The position numbers and the translations under genes were made by a program. Source: JADJPL01 sp964607915 (lineage in GTDB: Bacteria; Bacteroidota; Bacteroidia; Chitinophagales; Saprospiraceae). Taken from it: a stretch of 50,617 bases of DNA. Where the stretch lies: contig CAZSMU010000011.1 of NCBI GenBank assembly GCA_964607915.1, positions 1 to 50,617 on the forward strand, written 5' to 3'. Shown one piece after another: positions 25,234 to 33,971 of the stretch; the first letter of the stretch is position 1; every line of letters starts with the position of its first letter. Under the pieces are notes generated by a model that saw nothing but the letters and a program-made list of their open reading frames with translations, was not told the origin of the DNA and searched no databases.

Positions 25234-25263
25234 CAAATATAAGGTGTTTTTTTGTATGTACAA
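25234..25263 (-). promoter_or_regulatory. Promoter for tRNA-Phe and probably the his operon
   Basis: TTG (complement of 25261-25263), 19-nt spacer, then TATATTTG (complement of 25234-25241), an exact match to the Bacteroidota TAnnTTTG box with standard spacing. The box ends 29 nt upstream of the mature tRNA 5' end. No second promoter fits in the 14 nt between tRNA and leader peptide. Confidence 0.75.
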
Positions 25264-25384
25264 GCCTATTGAAAAAAATATGTCTCAGGATGCTATGTTA
25301 ACGGATGGATATCGGTATCTTTATTAGGGTTGTGGCGCGGGGAATCGATTTCCCTGCGCTACAACCCTGATTTAAACGCTTGGT

Positions 25385-26197
25385 ATGCCTTCAAAAATCC
25401 TTTCTATACCTTTTTTGCTGCTGGCGGCGTGGAATCTGTACCATGCGTTCACGGGCGGGGACTCCAACGCGCTTGGCATTGTGCTGCCGGTCGTTGCACT
25501 GGCGGTAATTTACGTACTGAATCCACAGGTGGACTGGTTTTGGTACAGCCGTTTCCCACCGGATCTGCCTTCGGGGCTAGTGCGCATGCTGGAGGCATCC
25601 ACGGGCCCTTATCGCGGGTATTCGGAGGAAGAAAAGACGGATTTTCGAAAAAAAACGGCATTATTCCGATTGAATCTGTCGTTCAAAGGCCCTGCTTTTG
25701 ACGATACCATCCCGGAAGACCTGCAGATACTGGTAGCTGCCACGGCGCTGCAATTGATGCGGTTGCGGGAAAAGTTTCTTCTCTCCGACTTTCAGGTTGC
25801 TGTGCTTTATCCAGGTCCTTTCCCGTCTCCGCACTACCCCACGTTGTTCCATGCCTCTGAGTTGCATGTGGAGGATGGCGTACTGCTATTTTCTGCCGAG
25901 CATCTGGTTCGGGGCTTTATGGAGCCTGGCCGGTTCTACGATGTAGGGTTACATGAATGGGCGCATGCCTTCATTCGGAGCAACCCCAACCTGCACTGGC
26001 CGGAGCCTGGCGAAGATGTCTGGGAGCTGCTGGCACAGGTCAGCGGGTTTAATCGGGCTGTTTTACAGAGATATGTAAACCGCCCTGATCTTGAGCTATT
26101 GCCTGCGATGATGGTACACTACATCCATTTTGCTCCCTCTTTCGAGGCAGTTTTACCGGAGTACGCCCGCTATTTCAAGTTGATTTTCGGGAAGTGA
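25385..26197 (+). CDS. MtfA-like (M90) zinc peptidase with N-terminal membrane segments
   Basis: A 270-residue protein. Two hydrophobic segments near residues 7-22 and 29-46 are followed by a domain resembling MtfA/peptidase M90. The zincin motif HEWAH is at 190-194 (VGLHEWAHAFIRSNPNLHW), and a conserved glutamate probably supplies the third ligand (EDVWELLAQV near 215). E. coli MtfA is soluble and controls the glucose PTS regulator Mlc; the membrane anchor here is a Bacteroidota variation and the substrate is unknown. A box TATCTTTA (25316-25323) lies about 60 bp upstream and may be its promoter. It converges with the MoxR gene. Confidence 0.78.
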   Translation: MPSKILSIPFLLLAAWNLYHAFTGGDSNALGIVLPVVALAVIYVLNPQVDWFWYSRFPPDLPSGLVRMLEASTGPYRGYSEEEKTDFRKKTALFRLNLSFKGPAFDDTIPEDLQILVAATALQLMRLREKFLLSDFQVAVLYPGPFPSPHYPTLFHASELHVEDGVLLFSAEHLVRGFMEPGRFYDVGLHEWAHAFIRSNPNLHWPEPGEDVWELLAQVSGFNRAVLQRYVNRPDLELLPAMMVHYIHFAPSFEAVLPEYARYFKLIFGK

Positions 26198-26233
26198 GTT
26201 CGGTAGTTCCTGTCTTTGTACCGTTGGGCACTT

Positions 26234-27226
26234 TTACCGTGGCACTTCGATGCCCTGGATGATGTTGCGGATGGCGTCTTCTGTTCCCATGCCTTCCATT
26301 TCCCGTTCGGGTTGGAGGATGAGGCGATGGATGAGGACTGGGTAGGCGACGAGCTGGATATCTTCCGGCGTGACGAAATCGCGCCCTTGCATGGCAGCAA
26401 TGGCTTTGGAGGTTTTCAGGATGGCCAGGGAGGCACGGGGCGAAGCACCGAGGTAGATGTCCCGGTGGTTGCGGGTCTGGTGTACGATATGTGCGATATA
26501 ATCCAGCAGTGTCTCTTCAATCCGGGTCTCTTCGATCAGTTTGCGGCACTGCAGGATATCTTTGGGGGTCATCACGCGTTGAACGTCGCGGCGCAGTGCC
26601 AGGCTAAAATCGCCTTGAAAGCGGCGCAGGATTTGCTTTTCTTCCTCGAGTTCCGGGTAGGTCACGACAATTTTCATCAGGAAGCGGTCGAGTTGTGCTT
26701 CTGGCAGTTTATAGGTGCCCTCTTGTTCGATGGGGTTCTGGGTGGCGACGACGAAGAAGGGCGACTCCATGGGATAGGTTTTTCCATCCATTGTGACCTG
26801 GAGTTCTTCCATGACTTCGAACAAGGCAGCCTGCGTTTTGGCTGGTGCCCGGTTGATTTCGTCAATCAGGGTAAGTTGTGCGAAAATAGGGCCGGGGCTA
26901 AAGGTGAAATCGGTAGTTTTTGGGTTGAATACGGTTGTGCCGAGCACATCGCTGGGCATGAGGTCGGGGGTAAACTGGATGCGGGAGAAGTGTATGTCCA
27001 GCGTTTGGGCCAGTAGTTTGGCCGTCAGGGTTTTGGCGATGCCGGGAACCCCTTCGACGAGGGCGTGGCCGCCCGTGAGCAGGCAAGCGAGCAGCAGGTC
27101 AATAGCAGGTTCCTGTCCGACGATAACTTTGCCAATTTCAGCTTTTACGTCGGCGACCAGTGCTCGCAGGCGGCCTATTGGCGGGTTATCGTACTCCTGG
27201 AGAGGGTTGAAGTGTTCGGAATCCAT
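26234..27226 (-). CDS. MoxR-family AAA+ ATPase
   Basis: A 330-residue AAA+ ATPase of the MoxR/RavA group, usually a chaperone that loads or activates VWA-containing partners. Walker A GVPGIAKT (59-66), Walker B LTLIDE (118-123), sensor 1 ATQNPIEQEGTYKLPEAQLDRF, and the C-terminal lid with GASPRASLAIL are all present. I start at ATG 27226 (MDSEHFNPLQEY); the longer frame begins inside the repeat upstream. It is the last gene of a minus-strand set SpoIIM-DUF4129-DUF4350-MoxR, separated from DUF4350 by a 184-bp gap holding a long repeat. A DUF58 gene, the usual next partner, is absent because the strand changes here. Confidence 0.93.
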   Translation of the reverse strand: MDSEHFNPLQEYDNPPIGRLRALVADVKAEIGKVIVGQEPAIDLLLACLLTGGHALVEGVPGIAKTLTAKLLAQTLDIHFSRIQFTPDLMPSDVLGTTVFNPKTTDFTFSPGPIFAQLTLIDEINRAPAKTQAALFEVMEELQVTMDGKTYPMESPFFVVATQNPIEQEGTYKLPEAQLDRFLMKIVVTYPELEEEKQILRRFQGDFSLALRRDVQRVMTPKDILQCRKLIEETRIEETLLDYIAHIVHQTRNHRDIYLGASPRASLAILKTSKAIAAMQGRDFVTPEDIQLVAYPVLIHRLILQPEREMEGMGTEDAIRNIIQGIEVPR

Positions 27227-27258
27227 AGCTTGAAAAGGTTTGGAGCGTGCGGGATTTT

Positions 27259-27405
27259 TTGCCGGGAACAAAAATAAGCGCATTTTTTGTCAGTTTCTAC
27301 CTTTTGAAGGAGCCTAAGCGGGGCTACATGCCTTCAAAAAGGTGGAACACAGTGAAAAATGAGCTTTTTTGACCCCTTGATATTCCCCTCGCCGTAAGTC
27401 TATTA
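27259..27405. repeat. Interspersed inverted repeat, long form
   Basis: The inner hairpin CTACCTTTTGAAGGAGCC / GGGCTACATGCCTTCAAAAA (27297-27341) is followed by an end sequence TTTTTTGACCCCTTG...CCCCTCGCCGTAAGTCTATTA (27365-27405). The left part GAACAAAAATAAGCGCATTTT recurs at 41932..41952. TATTTTTG on the minus strand (27269-27276) fits a TAnnTTTG box, 43 nt before the MoxR ATG, so the element may carry the MoxR promoter. Confidence 0.7.
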
Positions 27406-27410
27406 AAAAA

Positions 27411-28694
27411 TCACAAACTGCTTTTTCCCCGTACAGAGGCGTTGACCTGTCCTAGTACTTGCTGAAATTGAATCAGGGTGCCTTCCGAAATCCGGGTGGC
27501 GCGCTGGATATTTTGGTACATCCGGAACAACTGCTCCAAGGGTTGCCGGGGCAGATTGGTCTTGCCATGGATGATATCCACCGCGGCGGGATTATCGGGT
27601 GCAAGACCGTGGAGGGCATAGCGCTCCCGGAGGGTTTGCAGGAAAAAATTCATGTTTTGCAGCGCGATACGGCGGTGGTCCTGCTGTAAAAAGTGGAGCC
27701 GCCCAATAGCTTTCACAAATTCCAGCGTATGGTTGTACCGAGCGGGGAGTACGGGTATGATGCGCTGCCGGCGCCGGGTGCGGAACAGGAGGAAGAGCAA
27801 CCCGGCTAATAAAATCAAGTACCAGGCCAGCGCGAGGGGCGGTTGACTGAGGATGTAGCCCAGCGGGCTATCGGATTGCAGTTGCCGTGCGCCGGGATCA
27901 TAGTCGTCTGTGCTTTCGGAGGGTGGGGTTTTGCTGTAATGGTCCCATAGCAGTCGGCCTGGAGGGAGGTGGGACAAGGCCCGGAAGGCATACTGCGCCC
28001 GTTTTTCGTCTAAAAGGGCGAGGTTAGAGAACACAATAGGCGTAGTGTGGATATAAAAAAAGCCTTTTTCATACGGTATGCGCACGAAATTCATTCGGTT
28101 TCCGCTGAGGGTACCGAGTTCGGCCAGGTTTTTGGAAGCGCAAGGCAGCGCTGGGTCTATATATTCCCAGTAGTAGGATGCCCGGGGTTGGTTGCGCGCT
28201 ACGGGTTTTTGATAGACAAAGCGAAGCGGCTTTGGAAAAGCCAGGGAAGGATGTTTGAGGTTGTAAAAAATCTGTGTGTCCTGATAAAAAGGATAAGGCG
28301 ACTGCAGCGGGTTTACACACCATTCCGGGTTGAGCGCTGCCAGCAAAGGGTAGGGAAGATTGCAGGAAGCGATAAAGGCATGGTTGCCGCGGCCTACAAA
28401 CTGAAGCAGGGCCTGTGCACCCAGGCTGTCCATATACAGGGTTTCCCCTACAAAGACGTAGCTGCCGGACGGGTTTTGGCGCAGTGCCAACGTTGGTCTT
28501 TGATCGAGGAAAACGAGCTCGGGTGCCCATTCTTTGAGCAGGGTATAGAGTACCGAAGTGCCGTAGGGCCCTTTATTTTGGTAGCGATAATCTTCGTTCC
28601 AGGAAGGCTTTGACAACATGCGGGAAAGCAGTATCAAGACGGCCAAAGCGGCTAGGGCCGTGAGTAGTAGTAGGTGTTTTTTTGGTCTAGGCAT
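27411..28694 (-). CDS. DUF4350 membrane protein
   Basis: A 427-residue membrane protein with an N-terminal hydrophobic segment (about 7-24) and a second one near residues 278-298. Between them lies the DUF4350 extracytoplasmic domain (NKGPYGTSVLYTLLKEW...; GNHAFIASCNLP). The C-terminal cytosolic region (RYNHTLEFVKAIGRLHFLQQDHRRIALQNM) is helical. Its function is unknown; it recurs with MoxR, DUF4129, SpoIIM and RDD genes and is thought to belong to an envelope complex. It overlaps DUF4129 by 8 bp, so translation is coupled. Confidence 0.85.
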   Translation of the reverse strand: MPRPKKHLLLLTALAALAVLILLSRMLSKPSWNEDYRYQNKGPYGTSVLYTLLKEWAPELVFLDQRPTLALRQNPSGSYVFVGETLYMDSLGAQALLQFVGRGNHAFIASCNLPYPLLAALNPEWCVNPLQSPYPFYQDTQIFYNLKHPSLAFPKPLRFVYQKPVARNQPRASYYWEYIDPALPCASKNLAELGTLSGNRMNFVRIPYEKGFFYIHTTPIVFSNLALLDEKRAQYAFRALSHLPPGRLLWDHYSKTPPSESTDDYDPGARQLQSDSPLGYILSQPPLALAWYLILLAGLLFLLFRTRRRQRIIPVLPARYNHTLEFVKAIGRLHFLQQDHRRIALQNMNFFLQTLRERYALHGLAPDNPAAVDIIHGKTNLPRQPLEQLFRMYQNIQRATRISEGTLIQFQQVLGQVNASVRGKSSL

Positions 28695-29415
28695 GTTTTT
28701 CCTGGGTTTGGGAGGGGGGGGTAGCCTTTAGTTTTTCTAAGAAGGCGATAAAATGGGGTGATATGGCCTCGAACTCACGCGCCCCGGGCGTTTGTCCGCC
28801 ATAGCGCACCCGTTCGAAAAAGTGCGCAAGGGTACGGAACTCTGAAGCGAGGTCTGGTTCGCGGATTTCGCGCAGGTAGTCCCGGTTGGTTTTGTCTTTT
28901 TTCCAGCGGATGTGCCGGGCGTGCTGAAGTTCCTGCAGCACCCTCAAAAAATAAATCCGCACGGCTGTGGAGAACCGCCCTTGTGCGATGGCCTGTTCTA
29001 ACAGGGTGCGCAAGGTATCTTCGGGCAGGTCGGCATCCAGGTCATCGGGATGTAATGCTATCGGATGGGGTTTGATTTTTTGGTTGCGGGGTTGGGTGAG
29101 CAGTTTGCGCAGGAGGACGGCAATCGCGACGGCGAGCAGGAGAATGCTCAGCACCTGCAGCCAGATTCCTTTGAAGGCTTCGGTTGGGAAAGGTTCCTTT
29201 TTTTTATAGTCCGTAGGTGCCGGGGCGTTTTTCTGACCGCGTCTTGCCGGCGGCACTTCATAGCGGAGGTGCCTGGTAGTTTCCCGCCAGGTACCCTGGT
29301 CAAAGGCACGGGATTTGGGCGTCTCGCGCAGGTAAGCATCTTGCACAGCGGTATCCTGTGCCCCGGTACTGGGCAGCCATGCGAGTAAGCAAAGTAAGAG
29401 GCAGGCGTTCCTCAT
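28687..29415 (-). CDS. DUF4129 domain membrane protein
   Basis: A 242-residue protein with a signal peptide (residues 1-19), one membrane segment (about 84-104) and a cytosolic DUF4129 domain (about 130-225; FSTAVRIYFLRVLQEL, LAHFFERVRYGG). DUF4129 is often fused to transglutaminase-like proteins; here it stands alone, with its aromatic ERVRYGG signature. It overlaps SpoIIM by 4 bp upstream and DUF4350 by 8 bp downstream, so all three are one operon. Confidence 0.87.
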   Translation of the reverse strand: MRNACLLLCLLAWLPSTGAQDTAVQDAYLRETPKSRAFDQGTWRETTRHLRYEVPPARRGQKNAPAPTDYKKKEPFPTEAFKGIWLQVLSILLLAVAIAVLLRKLLTQPRNQKIKPHPIALHPDDLDADLPEDTLRTLLEQAIAQGRFSTAVRIYFLRVLQELQHARHIRWKKDKTNRDYLREIREPDLASEFRTLAHFFERVRYGGQTPGAREFEAISPHFIAFLEKLKATPPSQTQEKHA

Positions 29416-31247
29416 AGCGTTTCCTGTTCTATGCCCCTGATTTGCCGACGGGTGCCGATGGCCATGACCTGTTTGCGCAGGCCCCGGGCTTCTGTGATTT
29501 CAATCAGGCTGTGGTATAATAATCCAAAACCACTGGCTAAAAAAGCAATCCAGACATACTGGAACGCATAGGTCAGGTACATGAGGCCTGCCGCGCTGAC
29601 CTGTGCCGCTTGTTGCTCCGATAAGCGCACGATCCAGCCCAGAAGGTTGAAGAACTGCCAAAACAGCGTCGCGCCGATCAAGGAGAAAAATAACCCGCCC
29701 ACCAGGATCAACAGGAAAGCCAACCAGATAGAGCGGCTTGTGTTCCCAAGGAATAGTTTCAGGGCCAGGGGCAGCGCGAAACGCGCCTCCGGTTCAAGCG
29801 ACAGGATAGAAAGCCAGAGCATCGGTATGGGTAACAGAGGAAAAGCGAGCAAGGCCCATCCTCCGGCATAGTGCAGCCCAAGGACGATGAGGGAAGCCGG
29901 CAGCAGGGACCTCAGAAAAGTGAGCAGGTACGGGCGCCATCCGGGAAAGGGTTTTGCCATAATCCTGGGGAAGACCATCGCGCAGAATGCGGCCAGAATG
30001 GGGATATTCATCCAATAAGCCCAGCCGGCGCGGGGGTGATCATAGAAAAAGGCCAATGACTGAACGCTTCCGAAGAGCGCATTTTTTTGCAAAAAAAGTG
30101 CTTCGCCCTTCAGGCCCAGGATGATCAAGGGGGTGCAGAATACCAAGGCAGCGATTCCAGCAGCTGGAATCAATGTGCTCCAACTGCGGTTGAGGAAAAA
30201 GAATAAGTCGGCAAACAAATCACCTACATTTCGGATGCGGTCGAGTGCGGGCACTTCGCTGCGGTCGGGGAACAATTCCGGTGGGGCAGCTATGGCGCCC
30301 GTCCTTGCCGCGACGCGGCGCGGGTACCACACGAAATAGACCAATACGAAAGCCAAACACACAAAAATGAATACGGCCCGAATCACACCGTTGGTATCGG
30401 TATGGCGGGTGAGAAAGCCTTCGAAGACCGCCGCCAGGAGGATGAGGGGCGCAATGCCCAACAATATTTTGAACCCCCGGCGGGCCGACTGCTGGAACGC
30501 CTGGCGACGGGAAAAAGTACCCGGGAAGGCCAAGCCCCTACCCATCGTAATACCGGCTCCTGCCGCCAGGACGATGGCCGATATTTCCAGGGTTCCGTGT
30601 ATCCAAATCGTCAGAAAAGACTCTAGGAAAAGACCTTGCTGGATGAAAAAATACTGGAAAACCCCGACCATAATCCCATTGGATACCAGGATAAAAAGCG
30701 AGCCAATAGCGTAAAAAATGCCGAGTATAAAACTCAGACAGGCCACGTACAGGTTGTTGAACGCGATACCCAGCGACATGTCCCACGGCCCCGATTGCTT
30801 GTACACAGCCATCGGGTCGCCAGATTCGATAAACTGCTGCGTCATCTCCACATAGGCCTGTCCGAGTATCTGCTCTGCAAAGGAAGGATCCATGGCACAG
30901 GAAAGGACGCCGATCAGGAAAGCGCCCGTAAACGCGAGAAAAGCAATTCCCATATCGCGGCGCGCAGCGTAGAGGAGGGTGGGCAGTTCCTCCTTCCAGA
31001 AAAGTGCGACCCGGGAGATGCCGGGTTTTTGCTCGCGGTACACCAACAGGAAAATGCGCTGGGCGAGTCCGTTGAGATAGACGCGCACCGAGCGGTTGGG
31101 ATAGAAGGTACGGGCATGCGACAGGTCATCGTTGATTTGTACGAAGAGTTCGCCAATTCGCTCGGGATCGCCGTGCCCATCCCGGAGGATTTTCTCAAAT
31201 TCCCGCCATTTCTCTGTATTTTGTTCAACAAAACTGGTTTCCCGCAT
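29412..31247 (-). CDS. SpoIIM-domain membrane protein, double length
   Basis: A 611-residue protein. The first half is the SpoIIM family: a cytosolic N-terminus (RETSFVEQNTEKWREFEKIL, 1-95) and about five or six membrane segments with SYKQSGPWDMSLGIAFNN-like and GTLEISAIVLAAGAG motifs. This recalls spore-engulfment SpoIIM but is widespread in non-sporulating bacteria with RDD and DUF4129 genes. The second half (about 320-611) adds another six or so hydrophobic segments that I cannot assign; common SpoIIM-like proteins in such clusters end near residue 330. I start at ATG 31247, where conservation begins. It opens the minus-strand operon, divergent from the RDD gene. Confidence 0.82.
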   Translation of the reverse strand: MRETSFVEQNTEKWREFEKILRDGHGDPERIGELFVQINDDLSHARTFYPNRSVRVYLNGLAQRIFLLVYREQKPGISRVALFWKEELPTLLYAARRDMGIAFLAFTGAFLIGVLSCAMDPSFAEQILGQAYVEMTQQFIESGDPMAVYKQSGPWDMSLGIAFNNLYVACLSFILGIFYAIGSLFILVSNGIMVGVFQYFFIQQGLFLESFLTIWIHGTLEISAIVLAAGAGITMGRGLAFPGTFSRRQAFQQSARRGFKILLGIAPLILLAAVFEGFLTRHTDTNGVIRAVFIFVCLAFVLVYFVWYPRRVAARTGAIAAPPELFPDRSEVPALDRIRNVGDLFADLFFFLNRSWSTLIPAAGIAALVFCTPLIILGLKGEALFLQKNALFGSVQSLAFFYDHPRAGWAYWMNIPILAAFCAMVFPRIMAKPFPGWRPYLLTFLRSLLPASLIVLGLHYAGGWALLAFPLLPIPMLWLSILSLEPEARFALPLALKLFLGNTSRSIWLAFLLILVGGLFFSLIGATLFWQFFNLLGWIVRLSEQQAAQVSAAGLMYLTYAFQYVWIAFLASGFGLLYHSLIEITEARGLRKQVMAIGTRRQIRGIEQETL

Positions 31248-31283
31248 ACGGCGTCGTATTTTGCGTGGGTTGGTTTTTTGGAA

Positions 31284-31345
31284 AAGTATCAGACTGGTCA
31301 AGTGGGGTCCTCCAGGGTTCAAAAATGCCCCCTGGATGTGATATT
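31284..31345. repeat. Degenerate copy of the interspersed repeat
   Basis: AGTATCAGACTGGTCAAGTG followed by GGGTCC resembles AGTATCAGACTTGTTGCGAG at 50401. TCCAGGG and CCCTGGA nearby form a 7-bp hairpin. It lies in the divergent gap between the SpoIIM and RDD genes, where promoters for both must lie; ACTATTTG just before 31391 is a weak candidate for the RDD gene. Confidence 0.35.
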
Positions 31346-31423
31346 TTGAAATATACCCTATATTACGGAACTATTTGCACCTGTACAAAAGAAAAGGCCC
31401 GTATTTTTTACAAAATAGCCTGT

Positions 31424-32176
31424 ATGCAAACCATTGATATCCTGACGCCCCAGAATGTACGTATCGAGTACGAACTGGGTTCCCTGCGGGAACGGGCCTT
31501 CGCCTTTGCGCTGGACACCATGCTTCTGGGAGCCGGGTATGCTCTGTTTTTGATGCTCATCATAATGGGCTTTTCTTTGTTGGTGACGGATGCAGACAGT
31601 ACCTTCGTATTAATGGTACTGTTTGCGTTTGGGCCATTAGCTGCCTTTTTTCTCTATCATTTTTTATTCGAGCTGCTCACGGCCGGTCAGACCCCGGGTA
31701 AAAAGGTGATGAAACTTTGCGTAATCCGCCTGGACGCCCGCCCGCCCCGGGCTTCCGATTATGCGCTGCGGGCTGCTTTCCATCTCGTAGAAACGGTTCC
31801 TTGTTCGGGGATATTGGCTGCTGTTGGCATCAGTGCTACTCCTTACCGACAGCGCCTCGGCGACAGGGCCGCCCATACCGTCGTCGTGCGGCGAGAGAAC
31901 CTCATCCGTTTTTCCCTCCAGGACATTGTAGAACGGGTGGACCAGGACGGCTATACGCCGCTCTATCCCCAGGTCCTGGCGTTGGGCGAGCGGGACATGC
32001 TGTCGGTTAAAATAACCCTGAACCGCTATTTGCTCTATCCCAACCCTGCACATGAAGAGGTATTGGAGACGCTCTGCGGCCGGCTTTGTACCCTATTGCA
32101 CCTCCCCGAACCTCCTGCTGATCCAGTCACTTTTTTAAAAACGCTGTTAAAGGATTACATCGCTCTGACCCGATAA
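31424..32176 (+). CDS. RDD-family membrane protein
   Basis: A 250-residue protein with the RDD domain (about 18-160): RERAFAFALDTMLL supplies the first conserved Arg and Asp, and LGDRAAHTVVV the last Asp. Three to four membrane segments are present. RDD proteins are of unsettled function; some act in ion exchange. I choose ATG 31424 (MQTIDILTPQNVRIEYELG), the typical N-terminus of Bacteroidota homologues; the longer open frame runs into the SpoIIM gene. It is transcribed away from its SpoIIM/MoxR partners and towards rlmD, 3 bp downstream. Confidence 0.87.
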   Translation: MQTIDILTPQNVRIEYELGSLRERAFAFALDTMLLGAGYALFLMLIIMGFSLLVTDADSTFVLMVLFAFGPLAAFFLYHFLFELLTAGQTPGKKVMKLCVIRLDARPPRASDYALRAAFHLVETVPCSGILAAVGISATPYRQRLGDRAAHTVVVRRENLIRFSLQDIVERVDQDGYTPLYPQVLALGERDMLSVKITLNRYLLYPNPAHEEVLETLCGRLCTLLHLPEPPADPVTFLKTLLKDYIALTR

Positions 32177-32179
32177 CCC

Positions 32180-33583
32180 ATGAGAAGAAAGAAACCTTTT
32201 GTATTGCCGAATGTCTTGTTTCACGGAATTGCAGATAAAGGCCAGTGCGCGGGCAAAGCCGAAAATGGCGAGACGGTCTTTGCCACGGGCATCGTGCCCG
32301 GCGATGTAGCCGATGTGTTGGTCATCAAGAAGAAAAAAGGGTATTACCAGGGGGTAGTGCAGCATATCCGGGCGTATTCCCCCGATCGGATCGAACCGGT
32401 TTGTACCCATTTTGGAACGTGTGGGGGCTGCAAATGGCAGCACCTGTCGTATCCGGCGCAGTTGCGGCAAAAAGAAGAGGTCGCCCACCAGGCTTTTGCC
32501 CGTATTGGCAAGGTGCCGGTAGCCGAATGGTTGCCTATACAGGCTGCTCCGGAGTTGTTTTTCTACCGCAACAAGCTGGAATTCGCTTTTTCCTGTCGGC
32601 GCTGGCTGACCCGCGACGAGATTGTAAAAGGGCTCTCCAACGCAGTAGATGTGCTTGGCTTCCATCCAGCAGGGGCCTTCGACAAGGTCATTGATATCGA
32701 AACCTGCCATTTGCAGGCCGACCCGTCCAACCGCATTCGCAACGCCGCCCGGGAAATCGGGACCCGACTGGGGCTCACGTTCTACGATGCGCTGAAACAC
32801 GAGGGCTTTTTGCGCAACATTATGGTGCGCACCAGTTCCCTGGGCCAGTGTATGGTGGTGTTGAGCTTCGGGGGGGACGACCCGGAGCAAATCGCGGCTT
32901 TTTCAAAGGAGTTGATGGGGCAAGTGCCCGAAATCACCACGTTGTGGTATTGCGTCAACACCAAGTGGAACGATACCGTCTTTGACCTCGACATGCACCT
33001 TCTCCACGGGCCGGGCTATGTGGAGGAACGGCTCGGCAAAGTGTACTTCCGCATCGGCCCGAAATCGTTTTTCCAGACCAATACCCGGCAAGCAGAATCG
33101 CTCTATGCGGTGGCCCGCGACTTCGCCGGGCTGAGCGGGCACGAAAACGTATATGACCTCTACACGGGTATCGGCAGTATCGCTTTATACCTTGCAGACG
33201 TCTGCGGGCAGGTCGTAGGCATCGAAGAAGTGGGTGCAGCAGTGGAAGATGCCCGCGAAAACTGCACGCGGAACGGCATCACCAACGCGCGCTTTTATGC
33301 CGGGGATGTGCGGCATATCCTCACCCCGGACTTCGCTGCCGTGCACGGGCGGCCAGACGTGCTCATCACCGACCCACCCCGCGCCGGCATGCACCCCGAC
33401 GTGGTGAAGATGCTGCTCGAACTGGAAGCGCCCAGAATGGTTTATGTAAGTTGTAACCCTGCCACACAGGCCAGAGACTTGAATTGCTTACAGGAAAAAT
33501 ATGAGGTGCTCAAAGCGCAGCCGGTGGATATGTTCCCCCACACGCATCACGTCGAAAACGTGGCCCTCCTCCAACTTCGCTGA
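32180..33583 (+). CDS. rlmD: 23S rRNA (uracil-C5)-methyltransferase, RlmD/TrmA family
   Basis: A 467-residue SAM-dependent RNA methyltransferase. An N-terminal TRAM domain (about 5-65) is followed by iron-sulfur ligands Cys75, Cys81 and Cys84 (CTHFGTCGGC) and a fourth cysteine in DIETCHLQ. The Rossmann domain carries YDLYTGIGSIALYLA. The catalytic nucleophile is Cys425 in VYVSCNPATQARDL and the general base Glu459 in HHVENV. RlmD methylates U1939 of 23S rRNA in E. coli; related RlmCD enzymes do two sites, so the exact target is inferred. A conserved small gene follows after 3 bp. Confidence 0.93.
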   Translation: MRRKKPFVLPNVLFHGIADKGQCAGKAENGETVFATGIVPGDVADVLVIKKKKGYYQGVVQHIRAYSPDRIEPVCTHFGTCGGCKWQHLSYPAQLRQKEEVAHQAFARIGKVPVAEWLPIQAAPELFFYRNKLEFAFSCRRWLTRDEIVKGLSNAVDVLGFHPAGAFDKVIDIETCHLQADPSNRIRNAAREIGTRLGLTFYDALKHEGFLRNIMVRTSSLGQCMVVLSFGGDDPEQIAAFSKELMGQVPEITTLWYCVNTKWNDTVFDLDMHLLHGPGYVEERLGKVYFRIGPKSFFQTNTRQAESLYAVARDFAGLSGHENVYDLYTGIGSIALYLADVCGQVVGIEEVGAAVEDARENCTRNGITNARFYAGDVRHILTPDFAAVHGRPDVLITDPPRAGMHPDVVKMLLELEAPRMVYVSCNPATQARDLNCLQEKYEVLKAQPVDMFPHTHHVENVALLQLR

Positions 33584-33586
33584 GAC

Positions 33587-33937
33587 ATGAACGAATTCGC
33601 ACAATTCGCCCGCCTGGAAGAAGAAATCCGACCCTTTTTTCCCATTATGGCGCGGGCTTCGGATACGATTATGGACGAAAACGTATCGAACTATCCCATC
33701 TTCGTCGTCAGCCAGCTCGATATCGAACTGGGCCTCCCCCTTGTACAGCGGGAGGAAGAGGGGAACCCCTGGTCGGTCCACGCTTCCACGCTGGAAGAAA
33801 TGAGCGCAAAAAAAATTGTCCAGGCAGAGCGGGTAAGTGATTTTCGCAGTATATTTAAAGACCCGCGTGATTATCTTTGTTTGTTCGTATTAAGCGATTT
33901 GGGGGCGAAGTTCATTTTTCTGCCCCGTGTAGGATGA
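33587..33937 (+). CDS. Conserved hypothetical protein
   Basis: A 116-residue soluble protein with no recognised domain. It is acidic in its first half (EEEIRPFF, MDENVSNYP) and ends in a beta-rich stretch (LCLFVLSDLGAKFIFLPR). Its compact length, even composition and position 3 bp after rlmD suggest a real co-transcribed gene. No signal peptide or membrane segment is present. A TATCTTTG box near its 3' end could be an internal promoter for the next gene. Confidence 0.7.
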   Translation: MNEFAQFARLEEEIRPFFPIMARASDTIMDENVSNYPIFVVSQLDIELGLPLVQREEEGNPWSVHASTLEEMSAKKIVQAERVSDFRSIFKDPRDYLCLFVLSDLGAKFIFLPRVG

Positions 33938-33971
33938 GATTTGTCGCAAGTCTGTCAGCAAACCATTGTCT

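Noticed and set aside
26216..27016. 266-residue plus-strand open frame
   Set aside because: It lies wholly antisense to the MoxR gene, whose motifs are all intact; shadow frame.
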